DNA from: Limnoperna fortunei
Taxonomy: Eukaryota > Mollusca > Bivalvia > Mytilida > Modiolidae
Reading direction: 5' to 3'
Assembly: GCA_944474755.1 (NCBI GenBank)
Contig: OX104123.1
Coordinates: 61,497,898-61,561,897, forward strand
DNA: 64,000 bases
This document shows, piece after piece, positions 21,683 through 32,289 of this stretch. Numbering within the stretch: position 1 is the first letter of the stretch; each line of letters starts with the position of its first letter. Below the pieces are notes generated by a model that saw nothing but the letters and a program-made list of their open reading frames with translations, was not told the origin of the DNA and searched no databases. The position numbers were made by a program, and so were the translations under genes.

Positions 21683-22945
21683 CAAGGAGAAGGCCTACAA
21701 TGATCAATCATTATTAGACCTGTTTTATGTAAAAACCATTTAACAGAGTAATTATACTGATTACAAAAGAATAACCAAAAATGGAATTATCTTTATTTAG
21801 TAACTATTTACATAACATTTTTAAATATAGATTTTTAGGTCAATAGCCAACCCATGCTAAACATATCATCATGTCGGCTTATGCTAAGGGCCGAGTGGTG
21901 TCCTGGAACATGTATAAGAAATAAACGACTATAAATTTACAAAATATTTATGATATGTTTATGCAGTTTTTTCAAAAGTAAACGATGATATAGTTTTCAC
22001 AGAAATCAGTTAAACATATCTATTAGAAATGAAACATTTCATTTAAAAGGGGATGCTCAGAAGTCGTTATACGGAAAAAGAATAAAAAGGGGTGATCAGA
22101 AGTCGTTATACGTATAAACAATAAATAAGTCTTTTAAGGCTTGTCTATATGTTTCACAAGAATTGAAACATAGACACAAGAATTGTCTATATTTCACGAT
22201 TCCGTAAAATGGTCGGGTTACAGTCCGAACATCTGAAGAATCCTAATTGGTTTTGATGATCGGCACGACGGCGCTCAATTCCGGGACAAATTCTCCAATG
22301 ATGGTCTTTCGTCTTAGCGTATCAAGGAGAAGGCCTACAATTATCAATCATTATTAGACCTGTTTATGTAAAAACCATTTAACAGAGTAATTATACTGAT
22401 TACAAAAGAATACATTAAAATTGACATTATCTTTATTTAGTAACTATTTACATAACATTTTTAAATATAGATTTTTAGGTCAATAGCAAACCCATGCTAA
22501 ACATATCATCATGTCGGCTTATGCTAAGGGCCGAGTGGTGTCCTGGAACATCTATAAGAAATAAACGACTATAAATTTACAAAATATTTATGACCTGTTT
22601 ATGCAGTTTTTCAAAAGTAAACGATGATATAGTTTTCACAGAAATCAGTTAAACATATCTATTAGAAATGAAACATTTCAAAGGGGATGCTCAGAAGTCG
22701 TTATACGGAAAAAGAATAAAAAGGGGTGATCAGAAGTCGTTATACGTATAAAGAATAAGTAAGTCCTTTAAGGCTTGTCTATATGTTTCACAAGAATTGA
22801 AACATAGACACAAGAATTGTCTATATTTCACCAATTCCGTAAAATGGTCGGATTACAATCCGAATATCTGAAGAATCCAAATTGGTTGCACGACGGCGCT
22901 CAATTCCGGGACAAATTCTCCGATGATGGTCTTTCATCCTAGCGT
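21683..22945. repeat. 640-bp tandem duplication
   Basis: Two head-to-tail copies begin CAAGGAGAAGGCCTACAA at 21683 and 22323 and end at AGCGTAT. They differ by scattered substitutions and a few small indels. Each copy has two internal repeats of CAGAAGTCGTTATACG about 40 bases apart. The second copy continues into unique sequence at CGGTAGGACTTAGC. No coding content was recognised; GC-rich segments near each end may derive from an unidentified element. Confidence 0.9.
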
Positions 22946-24480
22946 ATTCGGTAGGACTTAGCAAATACAAGTCTTGGTCGGTACGACTTTTGTGTTGATT
23001 AGCGGTAGCCAGTACTCTCTAATTGCTATTTGCTCGTGTGGATGCGTAGATGTTAATCCCAAGTGAGATTTATAGTCACTCTTTTCCGTCAGGGCTTGAT
23101 CCAGAAATTCCAAGCATTCGACTGCAAGTTCCATTGGTGTAAGAGCAGACTAATTCGCTTTTTGGTAGGGCTAATTGTCCGTCCATGTGCTCCGATTGTC
23201 TAACGTAGATTCTAATGTGATCTTTCCACTTAGTGGCCTATCGTAGTTTTTTTGTTAAAAGCCTGAGGTGTCTCGCACCGTGTCTTCATTTACATTAGTA
23301 TATCCACACCTAAATTTTTGAGCTTTACTATTTGGAGTCTCTGTATTATGTAAATTTTGAACCACTAATTTTTATGACGTGAATTGGAACTTTTGGATGT
23401 TCGAATGTGTAAAAGGCGTTGTACGTCATATGCTGTTTGTGTGGATTACGTGTTCCGTATTGGTGTGTATGCTAATGGTGGGTTCTAGCTTTGCCATATC
23501 TTCCCCTTTTGATAACAAGTCCGCAGCCCTTTTATTTTCCTTGATCTCATTAGTCTGCTACGAGAGGTACGGCCACTATACACGAAAATAATATATATCA
23601 CTAGAAAGGATTTATCCACAAGGAATACAGCTGAAATATTTAGAATATTAAATCCCAATTATTATAGAAATTTATTTTTGTTCAAGAATTAAATTGGAGT
23701 AGGAAATGAAACAATTTAATATATATATTATGTTTAAAAATAAAATAAAATTTACTAACCTATAAACGAAAATAATATATATCACTAAAATGATTTATCC
23801 ACAAAGAATCAACAGCCGAAAATCAGCCTACTAACTCGGGCTTTCTTGTTTTATAGTCCCGACTGAGTCGCTCTGACTTTCAAACTGTTGACCGTCTTTG
23901 GGCATCCATTCTGTGAGGGTGAGGTTCTGATAGGTTAATTGTATATCAGGCGCAATTACATTTTACCTTTTTTTCCAAATAATTCTTGTTATTAATTTTG
24001 AATTTCTTTTGCGATTTATTTGTCATTTTATTTAATATTAGAATGTCCAAAAATTTATTTTATTTGCAACATAATTTTAGCAATTATTACATTTTTCATA
24101 CTAAATTAGCTACTGGTTATAAAACATTTTTAATAAATTATGTATTTAAGGCGTTATACCTACGCAACATTTTTGTTTACTTTTGAATCTGATTGGTTGT
24201 TTGGAGGTGTTGCATTTTGGCTCATGTCCTAACGTGTCGTAAAAATATCGTCCGAGAGGTTTGTTCTACTTTCGAGACAGCAATGTTAAGTTAACATGAT
24301 GCTAATGACTTTCTTAGCTTTACGATTACTTACTTCAAGATCTGATTCATCGTTGATTAATTATAGATGTTACTAGTTGTTTTTCTCATTAAAATCTTTC
24401 TTTCAATAAGAAATAATGCCTTTAGTCATATATTATGAAGAATAAAAATTTAAAATAAACTACCTTTTTCACATGAACTT
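22946..24480. other. No gene recognised with confidence
   Basis: On the minus strand near 23560-23440 a stretch reading NKRAADLLSKGEDMAKLEPT is faintly like the end of a retroelement RNase H, but it is isolated. A near-repeat of ATATATCACTAGAAAGGATTTATCC occurs at 23597 and 23777. The rest is AT-rich. Confidence 0.4.
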
Positions 24481-24871
24481 TTATTATATTCGTTTATTAG
24501 TTAAATACGCATATTTATCTCCCAAAACTTTGTGATACTCCTCTTCAACAGTCAATTTTTCTTTTTCTATTTCAAAGACAATTTATTTTAGTGTGAATGT
24601 TTTTTATCCTATTGACAACAATACCATGCGTCTCTTTTAAAAGTACTTTATCTTTCTCTGGTGTTATGATGATGCAGCAAAAAAATATGTATGTATAAAT
24701 TAAAGAGTGTAAGGAGATATAAAGACACCAAACCCAGAAAAAAATATATAATTTAAGAGTGTGCAAGGCAAGATACCTCATCAATACGTTATCTCTAAAA
24801 AAACAAATTAAATATAAAAAGCTGATTAAGATTATCACTTACGGTATTTCATCGTCTACTCGTTTCTTCCT
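24481..24871 (-). other. Possible small 3' exons of a minus-strand gene
   Basis: Three minus-strand segments have splice-like borders: a 27-base exon at about 24868-24842 (KKRVDDEIP between TTTTTTTACAG and GTAAGTG), an 18-base exon near 24796-24779 after TTTTTTTAG, and a terminal piece at about 24565-24489 reading EKLTVEEEYHKVLGDKYAYL. Frames between the pieces do not join cleanly. The 18-base unit recurs near 25570-25600. They could be cytoplasmic tail exons of the decayed family A copy at 26785-27032, but this is weak. Confidence 0.25.
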
Positions 24872-25048
24872 GTAAAAAAAGTTTATGTTAATCATTTGCT
24901 TATTTTTACCAATTAAACAAAAGTGAGGTTATTCATAATTTAATACGGAACAGTTCCGAATCAAGAAATTGGTAAATAAAAAGTTGTAGAAACACATTTG
25001 ATTCACTCTAACATATCATTCGTTTAAAAACAATATTCAGTTGTAGAC

Positions 25049-25426
25049 ATGAATTCAGCTGCCTGTGAAAGTATATTGGATCAATGTCATTGTTTAAATA
25101 ATAAAATATGGTTTGAAAAGCACTCTATTAATAAAATCAAATCCATGGTGATTCCCCCATTATTCAATTATTTCACTAGTTACATAAAACGTTTAGGTCA
25201 ATTCGCTATAGGCGTTGACCGATTGACACGGCAGCATTTTTTTAGTCGACATTTTGTACGTAAAAATAAGTTTATAGATGGTTCTATAATAAATACCTCA
25301 CCCCCTAACCTTATTAACGCACGAAATATTTTTTTGTATGTTAACGATCATCTTAATATTTTTAGCTTAACATGTTTAAAAAGTATTAAAAAAATGATCT
25401 ATAGGATAAATGATACAACTTTCTAA
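25049..25426 (+). CDS. Unrecognised single-exon ORF
   Basis: One hundred and twenty-five codons start at ATG (MNSAACESILDQCHCLNNKI) and are uninterrupted in AT-rich DNA. The product has four Cys, three of them in the first 16 residues (SILDQCHC), a basic middle (RHFVRKNKF) and a helical C-terminus (LKSIKKMIYRIN). I see no signal peptide, membrane segment or known motif. The stop coincides with a 28-base tandem duplication. It may be a small host gene, a decayed exon or chance. Confidence 0.35.
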   Translation: MNSAACESILDQCHCLNNKIWFEKHSINKIKSMVIPPLFNYFTSYIKRLGQFAIGVDRLTRQHFFSRHFVRKNKFIDGSIINTSPPNLINARNIFLYVNDHLNIFSLTCLKSIKKMIYRINDTTF

Positions 25427-25474
25427 AATTATATTGAGCATGTGACCTTTCTAAAATTATATTGAGCATGTGAC
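25417..25474. repeat. 28-bp tandem duplication
   Basis: CTTTCTAAAATTATATTGAG with its following bases GCATGTGAC occurs twice in succession, spanning the stop codon of the ORF at 25049-25426. Confidence 0.85.
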
Positions 25475-26780
25475 CATGGGTACTATCATCAGAAGAGTGA
25501 AAGGTATTTGTTTTTCAATACTTTTGGGCCTGTACTGTTGGATGATATTTGTAATTAGTTCGTAAGGTAAGATAACTCATTAACAATACGTTATCTCTAA
25601 AAAAATACGCTATTAAATAAATGAAATAACTGTATGTCTATGTTAAACGGTAAACATATAAATAAATAGGTTTATTTTTCACCTTCCTTTCACATTTTTG
25701 TTATCTAAAAGGTTACATAACATCTCATTTTGTTTGTTTCTTTGAAAGTCAAATTTACCATAATTTTATCAACATATCTTTTTATTTAAACTGTGATAAT
25801 AAAAGGTTAGTATAAAAACAATTTTTTTAAAGATTATTTCATTCTTATGTTAAATTTGATCGGAGATAAAGGTCGTCGAGTGACGATTGCTGAAAAACCC
25901 TTGCGACAACCATGTAGAAAACATCTTTATCGTGTAATTTGCTAATCAATCAAATTTTGTTTTAACTGTAAAAACTTTATGTATTTTGACTATCAAAATT
26001 GTCTTTGAGATAATTAACACCCCCTTCCGGTCAATACAGCGTCGAAAAAATGAGCAGGAGGATTTGGCTAAGCGTGATCACAAAGCCAAGTGAAAGCTCA
26101 TCGGATGGTAAAGGTAATATATAGAATTTTTAAGTTCAGTTTAAGTGAGAAATTTCAAGATCATTATTTTATGTAAATGTTTAAGGTCATGACAATGATG
26201 AATGCCTATTGCAAGTAATATCAATAGTTGATTACCTGACCTGTCAGGTTATCTAAAAATGTACTCGCAAAATAATATTACTAAAAAAATAACATACGAT
26301 ATAAACATATGTTTCAGCAATCATTGCATTTACTGTACATTTTAAAGAATAAAGTCTCCAACAATATTTTGTATTCTTCCTTGGTTCAAGGCAGGTTATT
26401 ACAATATTTTCTGATGACACCATGTTATCAAAGATTACATGCCAAAATTTTTCAAAGTAGGAATGGGCTAAATATGTTCTTTTATGCCCTTTCAGAAACA
26501 AATGCAAATAAACCTTTGGTTTACCCTAATACAATTTTCACGCAAAAATCTGTTAATTCTTGGCTTAAGTTGACAAAAATGAAATATTTAATTTTAAATT
26601 TGATTGTATAATGTACAAAACTGTTACCATAATAAAGATTCTTAACAAGTTTCATAAAATAAAATAAGGTACAACATACCTTGGAAAGTGTTACTTTTAT
26701 TCATGCAAGTCTAAGTTTTAAATCAATGTTGTTCAACATTACAAAGTAATCTATCAAACTGTTCCTTCTGTAATCAGTCC
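25475..26780. other. No gene recognised with confidence
   Basis: A short frame from ATG 26050 (MSRRIWLSVITKPSESSSDG, with GGTAAT following) and a 100-codon frame at 26309-26611 were considered but show no motif. The region may be intron of a decayed minus-strand gene. Confidence 0.35.
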
Positions 26781-26784
26781 AAAG

Positions 26785-27032
26785 GTTTCGTATAAAAAAA
26801 GTTGCATTTTCCGTCATCTAGAAACATTGTTCTTGTTTTTCTAGTGTCGTCAGCAGATTCATTTTCAAAGTTTTCAGCTAGTACTCCCCCTGCAGTTGAT
26901 ACGATCCCGGTCCGGCATATCTACAACTAGCTGACGAAATTGCAATATATGTACATATTTCTTCATTTAAAAGCACACTTACCCTGAATCATACAAACAG
27001 ATGAGAATAAATGTGAAAAAAAAACAAAACAT
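26785..27032 (-). pseudogene. Family A remnant, copy A5, with a separate signal-peptide exon
   Basis: On the minus strand an ATG at 27032 opens 16 codons, MFCFFFTFILICLYDS, a good signal peptide core, followed by GG and a GTAAGT donor. A following acceptor (CTAG at 26928-26927) gives the matching phase and CRYAGPGSYQLQGE, the family A core C-x(3)-G-x-G-x-Y. The frame then breaks; a neighbouring frame reads ENESADDTRKTRTMF, comparable with the region after the core in A1. Unlike A1 the leader is in its own exon. No stalk exon was found. Confidence 0.45.
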
Positions 27033-27293
27033 GTTAAGACTTAGAATTTCTTCACACCACTAAGAACTTGTTCACACCTCTATGGCTTCGCGTTGAATTA
27101 CATAACGAAACTTCACTTCCTTTTTTTACAGATAAATGAGTTGGAAAAGAGTTTTTAGATACAAGAATTTTACTTTTGCATCTTTTAGTGGCGAACAATA
27201 AAATATTTTAAAATGTATTAATCGGTAATCAGTGTTGTCATATTGATGATCTCAATAATATTAATGACACGTTTTCTTTTAATGCAGCAGTAC

Positions 27294-27420
27294 AGTTGAG
27301 ACAAAGCGGAAGGGTAGTAAAAAGACCACATAGGGGTCTTTTAGGAAAACACACTTGTATATTATTACTATATTATATTTGGTTCTTATTTAAAAAAAAT
27401 CATTAAATAGGATTTTCACA
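27294..27420 (+). other. Tail-exon fragment with RSGR-like motif
   Basis: After a good acceptor (TTTTCTTTTAATGCAG) the plus strand reads AVQLRQSGRVVKRPHRGLL. The last exon of gene A1 ends with TRSGRVVKTPVRLI, and the exon at 28055-28295 ends YGRILRPVNRLNL. The shared C-terminal pattern (R-x-G-R-[VI]-[VL]-[KR]-x-P-x-R) suggests a cytoplasmic tail exon. The frame continues into hydrophobic, low-information residues. The equivalent in the second repeat unit is near 29792. Confidence 0.4.
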
Positions 27421-28054
27421 GTTTTAAAACTCACTTACCTGTCATCTACAACATTCTTTATCACTTCCATAACGGTTTTCCCGATATCGGTTCCCATTCT
27501 ACTGCATGCCTGGAACATGCCTTCCAAAAAAGTTTTTTTTTAAAAGTATGAAAAACCACATATGTTGTGGACTGTGTATCATACAATGAAATGTTCCTTA
27601 AGTTGACGGTCAAAAATTAGTGGAATATAGTAAACAAATTTCAACATTTCCTCTTTAAAACAATCACAATTGCAACAAAGATTACAGTGCTCCATCACAT
27701 TAATATGGTGACAAGATTTTAAACCTTAAATGATGCTTCTTAACTGATTTTAGGTGTATGGTTATGTTATTGTTGAAAACATTCAACTTATGGAGATAGC
27801 ATATAATCCAATTGTATTAAATTTATTATATAATTTTTAAAATTTCCATAGATACTTGAATGTATGCATAATGATATAATAATACAATAACAGTATTACC
27901 CAGGTAAACATAAAACCCAGTAATTCATATTCATGAGCCTATAGAAAATCCAGACAGTATTGAATCAATACATTTATTTCAAGTCATGGGTGAACTTTTA
28001 GAACAACCATCGCTAGAACCTGAATCTATTGAAACTTCTTTTATATCTTTGCAG

Positions 28055-28295
28055 AATATGGACAGTCCATAATTCTTATTTTGACTGCCACAAGACAGAT
28101 TTACAAAAACTGAATTTTAATCTTGAAAAAATTAAAGAACTGTTTGAAAAAATTCATCAATATGTTTACAAGTCAGAGAAACAACCAGCACCACATAATA
28201 ATCTGCAACAACCAATTCCTCCTAATGAACCTAGGCAACTGAGAAGAATTGCATATGGAAGAATTCTTAGGCCTGTAAATAGACTAAATTTATAA
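28055..28295 (+). CDS. Family A-type cytoplasmic tail exon, copy 1
   Basis: The acceptor TTTTATATCTTTGCAG is followed by about 79 open codons ending in a stop. The product reads WTVHNSYFDCHKTDLQKLN, a helix EKIKELFEKIHQYVY, a Pro/Gln-rich linker and a basic end RILRPVNRLNL. The order helix, Pro-rich linker, R-rich terminal motif is that of tail exon 4b in gene A1. The nearly identical copy at 30553-30787 keeps the frame (two codons shorter in the linker), which argues for coding. No membrane exon was found just upstream, so the parent transcript is unknown. An overlapping frame (HEPIENPDSIESIHLF to SLQNMDSP, about 27930-28070) is also kept in both copies. Confidence 0.45.
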
Positions 28296-28372
28296 ATACC
28301 TCTGTTTCAGCAGGTCTTCACATTTCTGTTTTATTTTTTTACTTATTCTTCTTCTGGTATTTTTCAACACCA

Positions 28373-28609
28373 TTATAACTTAAGTAATTGTCCACTCATC
28401 ATGGTGAGTGGATCCTCAATGCCATGTAATAAAATGTAAAATAATTCCAGCAGGAATATTCTTTGTCCCCCTGTTGATTTTAGTTCTTTTGAAAATTCTG
28501 TAATTTCATCCTTTGCCATTGGATGTAAACAGCTCTTATTGCATAGAAACACACCAGTTTTATGTTTGGAAAGATATCTGAACTGATTTATATAGTTTCT
28601 AGTATTCAT
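28373..28609 (-). CDS. Family C small ORF, copy 1
   Basis: Seventy-eight codons start with ATG (MNTRNYINQFRYLSKHKTG) and have no intron signal. The product has a Cys pair region (GVFLCNKSCLHPM), an acidic helix (DEITEFSKELKS) and a hydrophobic helix RIFLLELFYILLHGIEDP. The second repeat unit keeps the ORF with five substitutions, all conservative in length. It lies tail-to-tail with the tail exon at 28055-28295, the same relation seen between A1 and the ORF at 40456-40821. Function is unknown; it looks like a small cytosolic helical protein. Confidence 0.45.
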   Translation of the reverse strand: MNTRNYINQFRYLSKHKTGVFLCNKSCLHPMAKDEITEFSKELKSTGGQRIFLLELFYILLHGIEDPLTMMSGQLLKL

Positions 28610-28905
28610 CTTGATTACCGTTAAAGAACTGTGAAATTGGGTAGAATTATGTTGTTTAAGTAACGGTTAACAGATTTGTTTTGATTGGCTAAAATTAATT
28701 TTTGTATAAAAGATATTGTTTTTGGTTTTTTTAACCCTGTTAATAATTTGCATAGGAAAAAATGGGAGGGTGGTTTAACATACATTTAGTTTTTGACTAT
28801 CTCCAATTATAATTTAAATACGTTATGGCGGTATTTTGGTTTTGTAAACATATTGATGAATTTTTTTTCAAAAGTGGAGTTTTTAACCATGCGTATTTAT
28901 AAAAA

Positions 28906-29735
28906 CTTGTGTAAAATATGTCTTTGGTACCTAGATAATCTACACTTTTGGTTTTACTTTGTCATATTTAAAATAACTAATTAACATGTTGATCAGCTGT
29001 GGGAGTCACTATGTTTTTGTTTTAATAATAACATTCCTAATTTTTCTTTCTTTGAATCTTTGTTCTTTTGTTAGTTGTCGTTTCATGATCATTAGCTGTA
29101 TGATAATGTCCATTGATATCATTTGGTTATAGTTGTTGATACTTGATAATGGTTGTGAACATATACTGTTATATGTTTTTATAATGATAATAGTGCCCAA
29201 CATTCCTGTAATAAAATGTTAATTATTGGGGTGTTTCGTTGCTTTTTATTGAATTGTTGATTTTTATCACACCAGTATTTTTACATCAGGGAAAAGTTTT
29301 AAAGTGGATAACATAATGAACATGTCAATAAATCACTATAAAACTTATTTGGATTGTAAGGACCATTATGAGCCTTCATTTTATAGTGTTGCTACAATTC
29401 ATATTGATAAGCTCAGGAATATTTACGACATGTTATCTTTTAATTAATAGTTTTGTCTGTGTTTATTGTGGAATACTAGTGTACGATTGTCTTTTTTTTC
29501 TGTGATTTCTATTCAGTTTTCACATGTGAAGATTGTTTATAATGAAAATAAGTTTATGAGCGAGTTAAGAATTCCAGTATTTTTCCAATGTTATGTTTAT
29601 TGTTAAAAAATCTGTGTGATACCGGTGTTAATCATTTAAATCTCAAGGATTATTGATCACGTGTTAAATGGTTGATGTTCTATACCATGGATCATTTGTT
29701 TGGTTTTGTTTTTCATTTCATAGTGCTGATACAAT
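28906..29735. other. Spacer between the 1.66-kb repeats
   Basis: Mostly AT-rich. At 29322-29442 (+) a segment reads HYKTYLDCKDHYEPSFYS and IHIDKLRNIYDML, similar to the start of the tail exons (NSYFDCHKTDL, LEKIKELFEKI), so it is probably a diverged tail-exon paralogue without the terminal motif. Confidence 0.4.
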
Positions 29736-30552
29736 TCATATTGATGATCTCAATAATATTAATGATATAGGTTTTCTTTTAATGCAGCAGTACAGTTGAG
29801 ACAAAGCGGAAGGGTAGTAAAAAGACCACATAAGGGTCTTTAAGGAAAACACACTTGTATATTATTACTATATTATATTTGCTTCTTATTTAAAAAAAAA
29901 TATCATTAAATAGGATTTTCGCAGTTTTAAAACTCACTTACCTGTCATCTACAACATTCTTTATCACTTCCATAACGGTTTTCCCGATATCGGTTCCCTT
30001 TCTACTGCATGCCTGGAACAGGCCTTCCAAAAAGTTTCTTTTAAAAAGTATGAAAAACCACATATGTTGTGGACTGTGTATCATACAATGAAATGTTCCT
30101 TAAGTTGACGGTCAAAAATTAGTGGAATATAGTAAACAAATTTCAACATTTCCTCTTTAAAACAATCACAATTGCAACAAAGATTACAGTGCTCCATCAC
30201 ATTAATATGGTGACAAGATTTTAAACCTTAAATGATGCTTCTTAACTGATTTTAGGTGTATGGTTATGTTATTGTGGAAAACATTCAACTGATGGAGATA
30301 GCATATAATCCAATTGTATTAAATTTATTATATAATTTTTAAAATTTCCATAGATACATGAATGTATGTATAATGATATAATACAATAACAGTATTACCC
30401 AGGTAAACATAAACCCAGTAATTCATATTCATGAGCCTATAACAAATCCAGACAGTATTGAATCAATAAATTTATTTCAAGTAATGGGTGAACTTTTAGA
30501 ACAACCATCGCTAGAACCTGAATCTATTGAAACTTCTTTTATATCTTTGCAG

Positions 30553-30787
30553 AATATGGACAGTCCATAATTCTTATTTTGATTGCCACAAGACAGATTT
30601 ACAAAAACTAAATTTTAATCTTGAAAAAATTAAAGAACTTTTTGAAAAAATTCATCAATATGTTTACAAGTCAGAAGAACAACCAACACCACATAATGAT
30701 CTGCAACAACCTCCTAATGAACCTAGGCAACTGAGAAGAATTGCATATGGAAGAATTCTTAGGCCTGTAAATAGACTAAATTTATAA
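30553..30787 (+). CDS. Family A-type cytoplasmic tail exon, copy 2
   Basis: Copy of 28055-28295 in the second repeat unit, with the same acceptor and terminal RILRPVNRLNL. Two codons are missing from the Pro-rich linker (QQPPNEPRQ instead of QQPIPPNEPRQ) and a Lys is replaced by Glu. The length change is a multiple of three and the frame is preserved, which supports selection on the reading frame or a very recent duplication. Confidence 0.45.
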
Positions 30788-30864
30788 ATACCTCTGTTTC
30801 AGCAGGTCTTCACATTTCTGTTTTATTTTTTTACTTATTCTTCTTCTGGTATTTTTCAACACCA

Positions 30865-31101
30865 TTATAACTTAAGTAATTGTCCACTCATCATGGTGAG
30901 TGGATCCTCAATGCCATGTAATAAAATGTGAAATAATTCCAGCAGGAATATTCTTTGTCCCCCTGTTGATTTTAGTTCTTTTAAAAATTCTGTTATTTCA
31001 TCCTTTGCCATTGGATGTAAAAAGCTCTTATTGCATAGAAACACACCAGTTTTATGTTTGGAAAGATATCTGAACTGATTAATATAGTTTCTAGTATTCA
31101 T
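30865..31101 (-). CDS. Family C small ORF, copy 2
   Basis: Copy of 28373-28609 with ATG at 31101. Changes include Cys to Phe in the Cys pair region (NKSFLHPM) and Tyr to His in the hydrophobic helix. The loss of one Cys suggests that these Cys are not a strict metal site, or that this copy is decaying. Confidence 0.45.
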   Translation of the reverse strand: MNTRNYINQFRYLSKHKTGVFLCNKSFLHPMAKDEITEFLKELKSTGGQRIFLLELFHILLHGIEDPLTMMSGQLLKL

Positions 31102-31591
31102 CTTGATTACCGTTAAAGAACTGTGAAATTGGGTAGAATTATGTTGTTTAAGTAACGGTTAACAGATTTGTTTTGATTGGCTAAAATTAATTTTTGTATA
31201 AAAGATATATTGGTTTTTTTAACCCTGTTAATAATTTGCATAGGAAAAAAATGGGAGGGTGGTTTAACATACATTTAGTTTTTGACTATCTCCAATTATA
31301 ATTTAAATACGTTATGGCGGTATTTTGGTTTTGTAAACATATTGATGAATTTTTTTTCAAAAGTGGAGTTTTTAACCATGCGTATTTATAAAAAATTTTT
31401 TCATTAACATAGAGTAGTTAATATAATTCTAATAATGAATAATTATACTTTCTTAAAATTACATGCTTGAAAGTTAATAAAAAATGAATAACTGTAAACG
31501 CTAAGAAAGAATGCTTGAAAACTAAGGCATGGATGTGCTGATACAAATGAAGAGATAATGTGAAAAGGAGGAGGAGGGGGGATGCACTGCA

Positions 31592-32040
31592 TTAAAACAA
31601 TGAGTTCGTTTTTAAACTTGCCAGGTATTTGTTAGTAAAAAGGTGCTTTAATTTACCGAAGGAGTCATAATTTGAAGTGTCGAACAAGTCTTTCATTGTC
31701 TCCATATCACCATATACATCATCAGTCAAGATTTCGTAACACAAGGAATCTGTATCTGTAAACAGTAAGTTGATTTGGTCTCCATATTTTTGCTTCATCA
31801 CTTTGTAATGAAATTCATACATCAACATTTTTGCAAGGTCCAGTATGACTTGCCCAGCATAAATGGGTTTGTTTAATTTGAGATTAATCTGTTGGTCTTC
31901 ATTAAAAATATGGTTACGAAGAAGTTTGGCCACTAATTTTTTTAAAGTTTTTCCTCCGAGTGCACTAACTGCAGGGACATAAAGGAGGTTAGTTTTATAG
32001 CTATCAAAAAGGTTCTGGTTGAAACAAAATTCTAGTGTTA
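31592..32040 (-). pseudogene. Family B DNA polymerase remnant, palm region
   Basis: The minus strand encodes KPIYAGQVILDLAKMLMYEF followed by GDQINLLFTDTDSLCYEI. The DTDS motif is the second metal-binding palm motif of family B polymerases, and the surrounding residues resemble protein-primed polymerases of Polinton/Maverick elements and related viruses. The open frame is about 113 codons and can be extended weakly to about 32040. Exonuclease and TPR domains are absent. The C-terminal part of such a protein lies on the opposite strand at 32290-32650, so the gene has been rearranged. Confidence 0.7.
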
Positions 32041-32289
32041 CAATACAAATAAAATTGATAAAAAACGTTTACAGTATTCTCATGAGCAAATGTTTACTCT
32101 GTCCCACATGTATCTATGTTCATGTTTTCTCAAAATTCCTTGACCTAACCTATACAGAACATTTCACAAATGACATAAAATAAAGACTGAGTGATAACTA
32201 ATAAGATTAATTTAGATTTATGAACTGAAAGCAATTCATGCTCTGCATGTAACACAGATCGTTTTCCTAATGAAAATTATATTTTTTAA

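Larger units (their letters stand above)
27238..28905. repeat. 1.66-kb direct repeat, unit 1
   Basis: This block is repeated at 29736-31396 with few differences, separated by about 830 bases of mostly unique DNA. It begins TCATATTGATGATCTCAATA and ends near CCATGCGTATTTATAAAAA. It carries, in order, an exon ending in the RQSGRVVKRPHRGLL motif (+), an exon-like ORF on the minus strand with a GTAAGT donor near 27434, a family A-type tail exon (+) and a family C ORF (-). Confidence 0.9.
29736..31396. repeat. 1.66-kb direct repeat, unit 2
   Basis: Second copy of the block at 27238-28905. Differences include scattered substitutions, a six-base deletion in the Pro-rich linker of the tail exon and small indels in homopolymers. 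Both enclosed ORFs stay open. Confidence 0.9.

Noticed and set aside
23440..23600. Possible retroelement RNase H end (AADLLSKGEDMAKL) on the minus strand
   Set aside because: Too short and isolated; no adjacent integrase, RT or terminal repeat.
24572..24838. Minus-strand frame rich in aromatic and aliphatic residues, read as a membrane protein
   Set aside because: It runs straight through plausible splice sites and poly-T tracts; better explained as intron.
26050..26121. Possible first exon MSRRIWLSVITKPSESSSDG with a downstream GGTAAT
   Set aside because: Weak donor, and the frame stops a few codons later; no partner exon.
26309..26611. 100-codon plus-strand frame
   Set aside because: No motif and it overlaps equally long frames on the other strand; composition effect.
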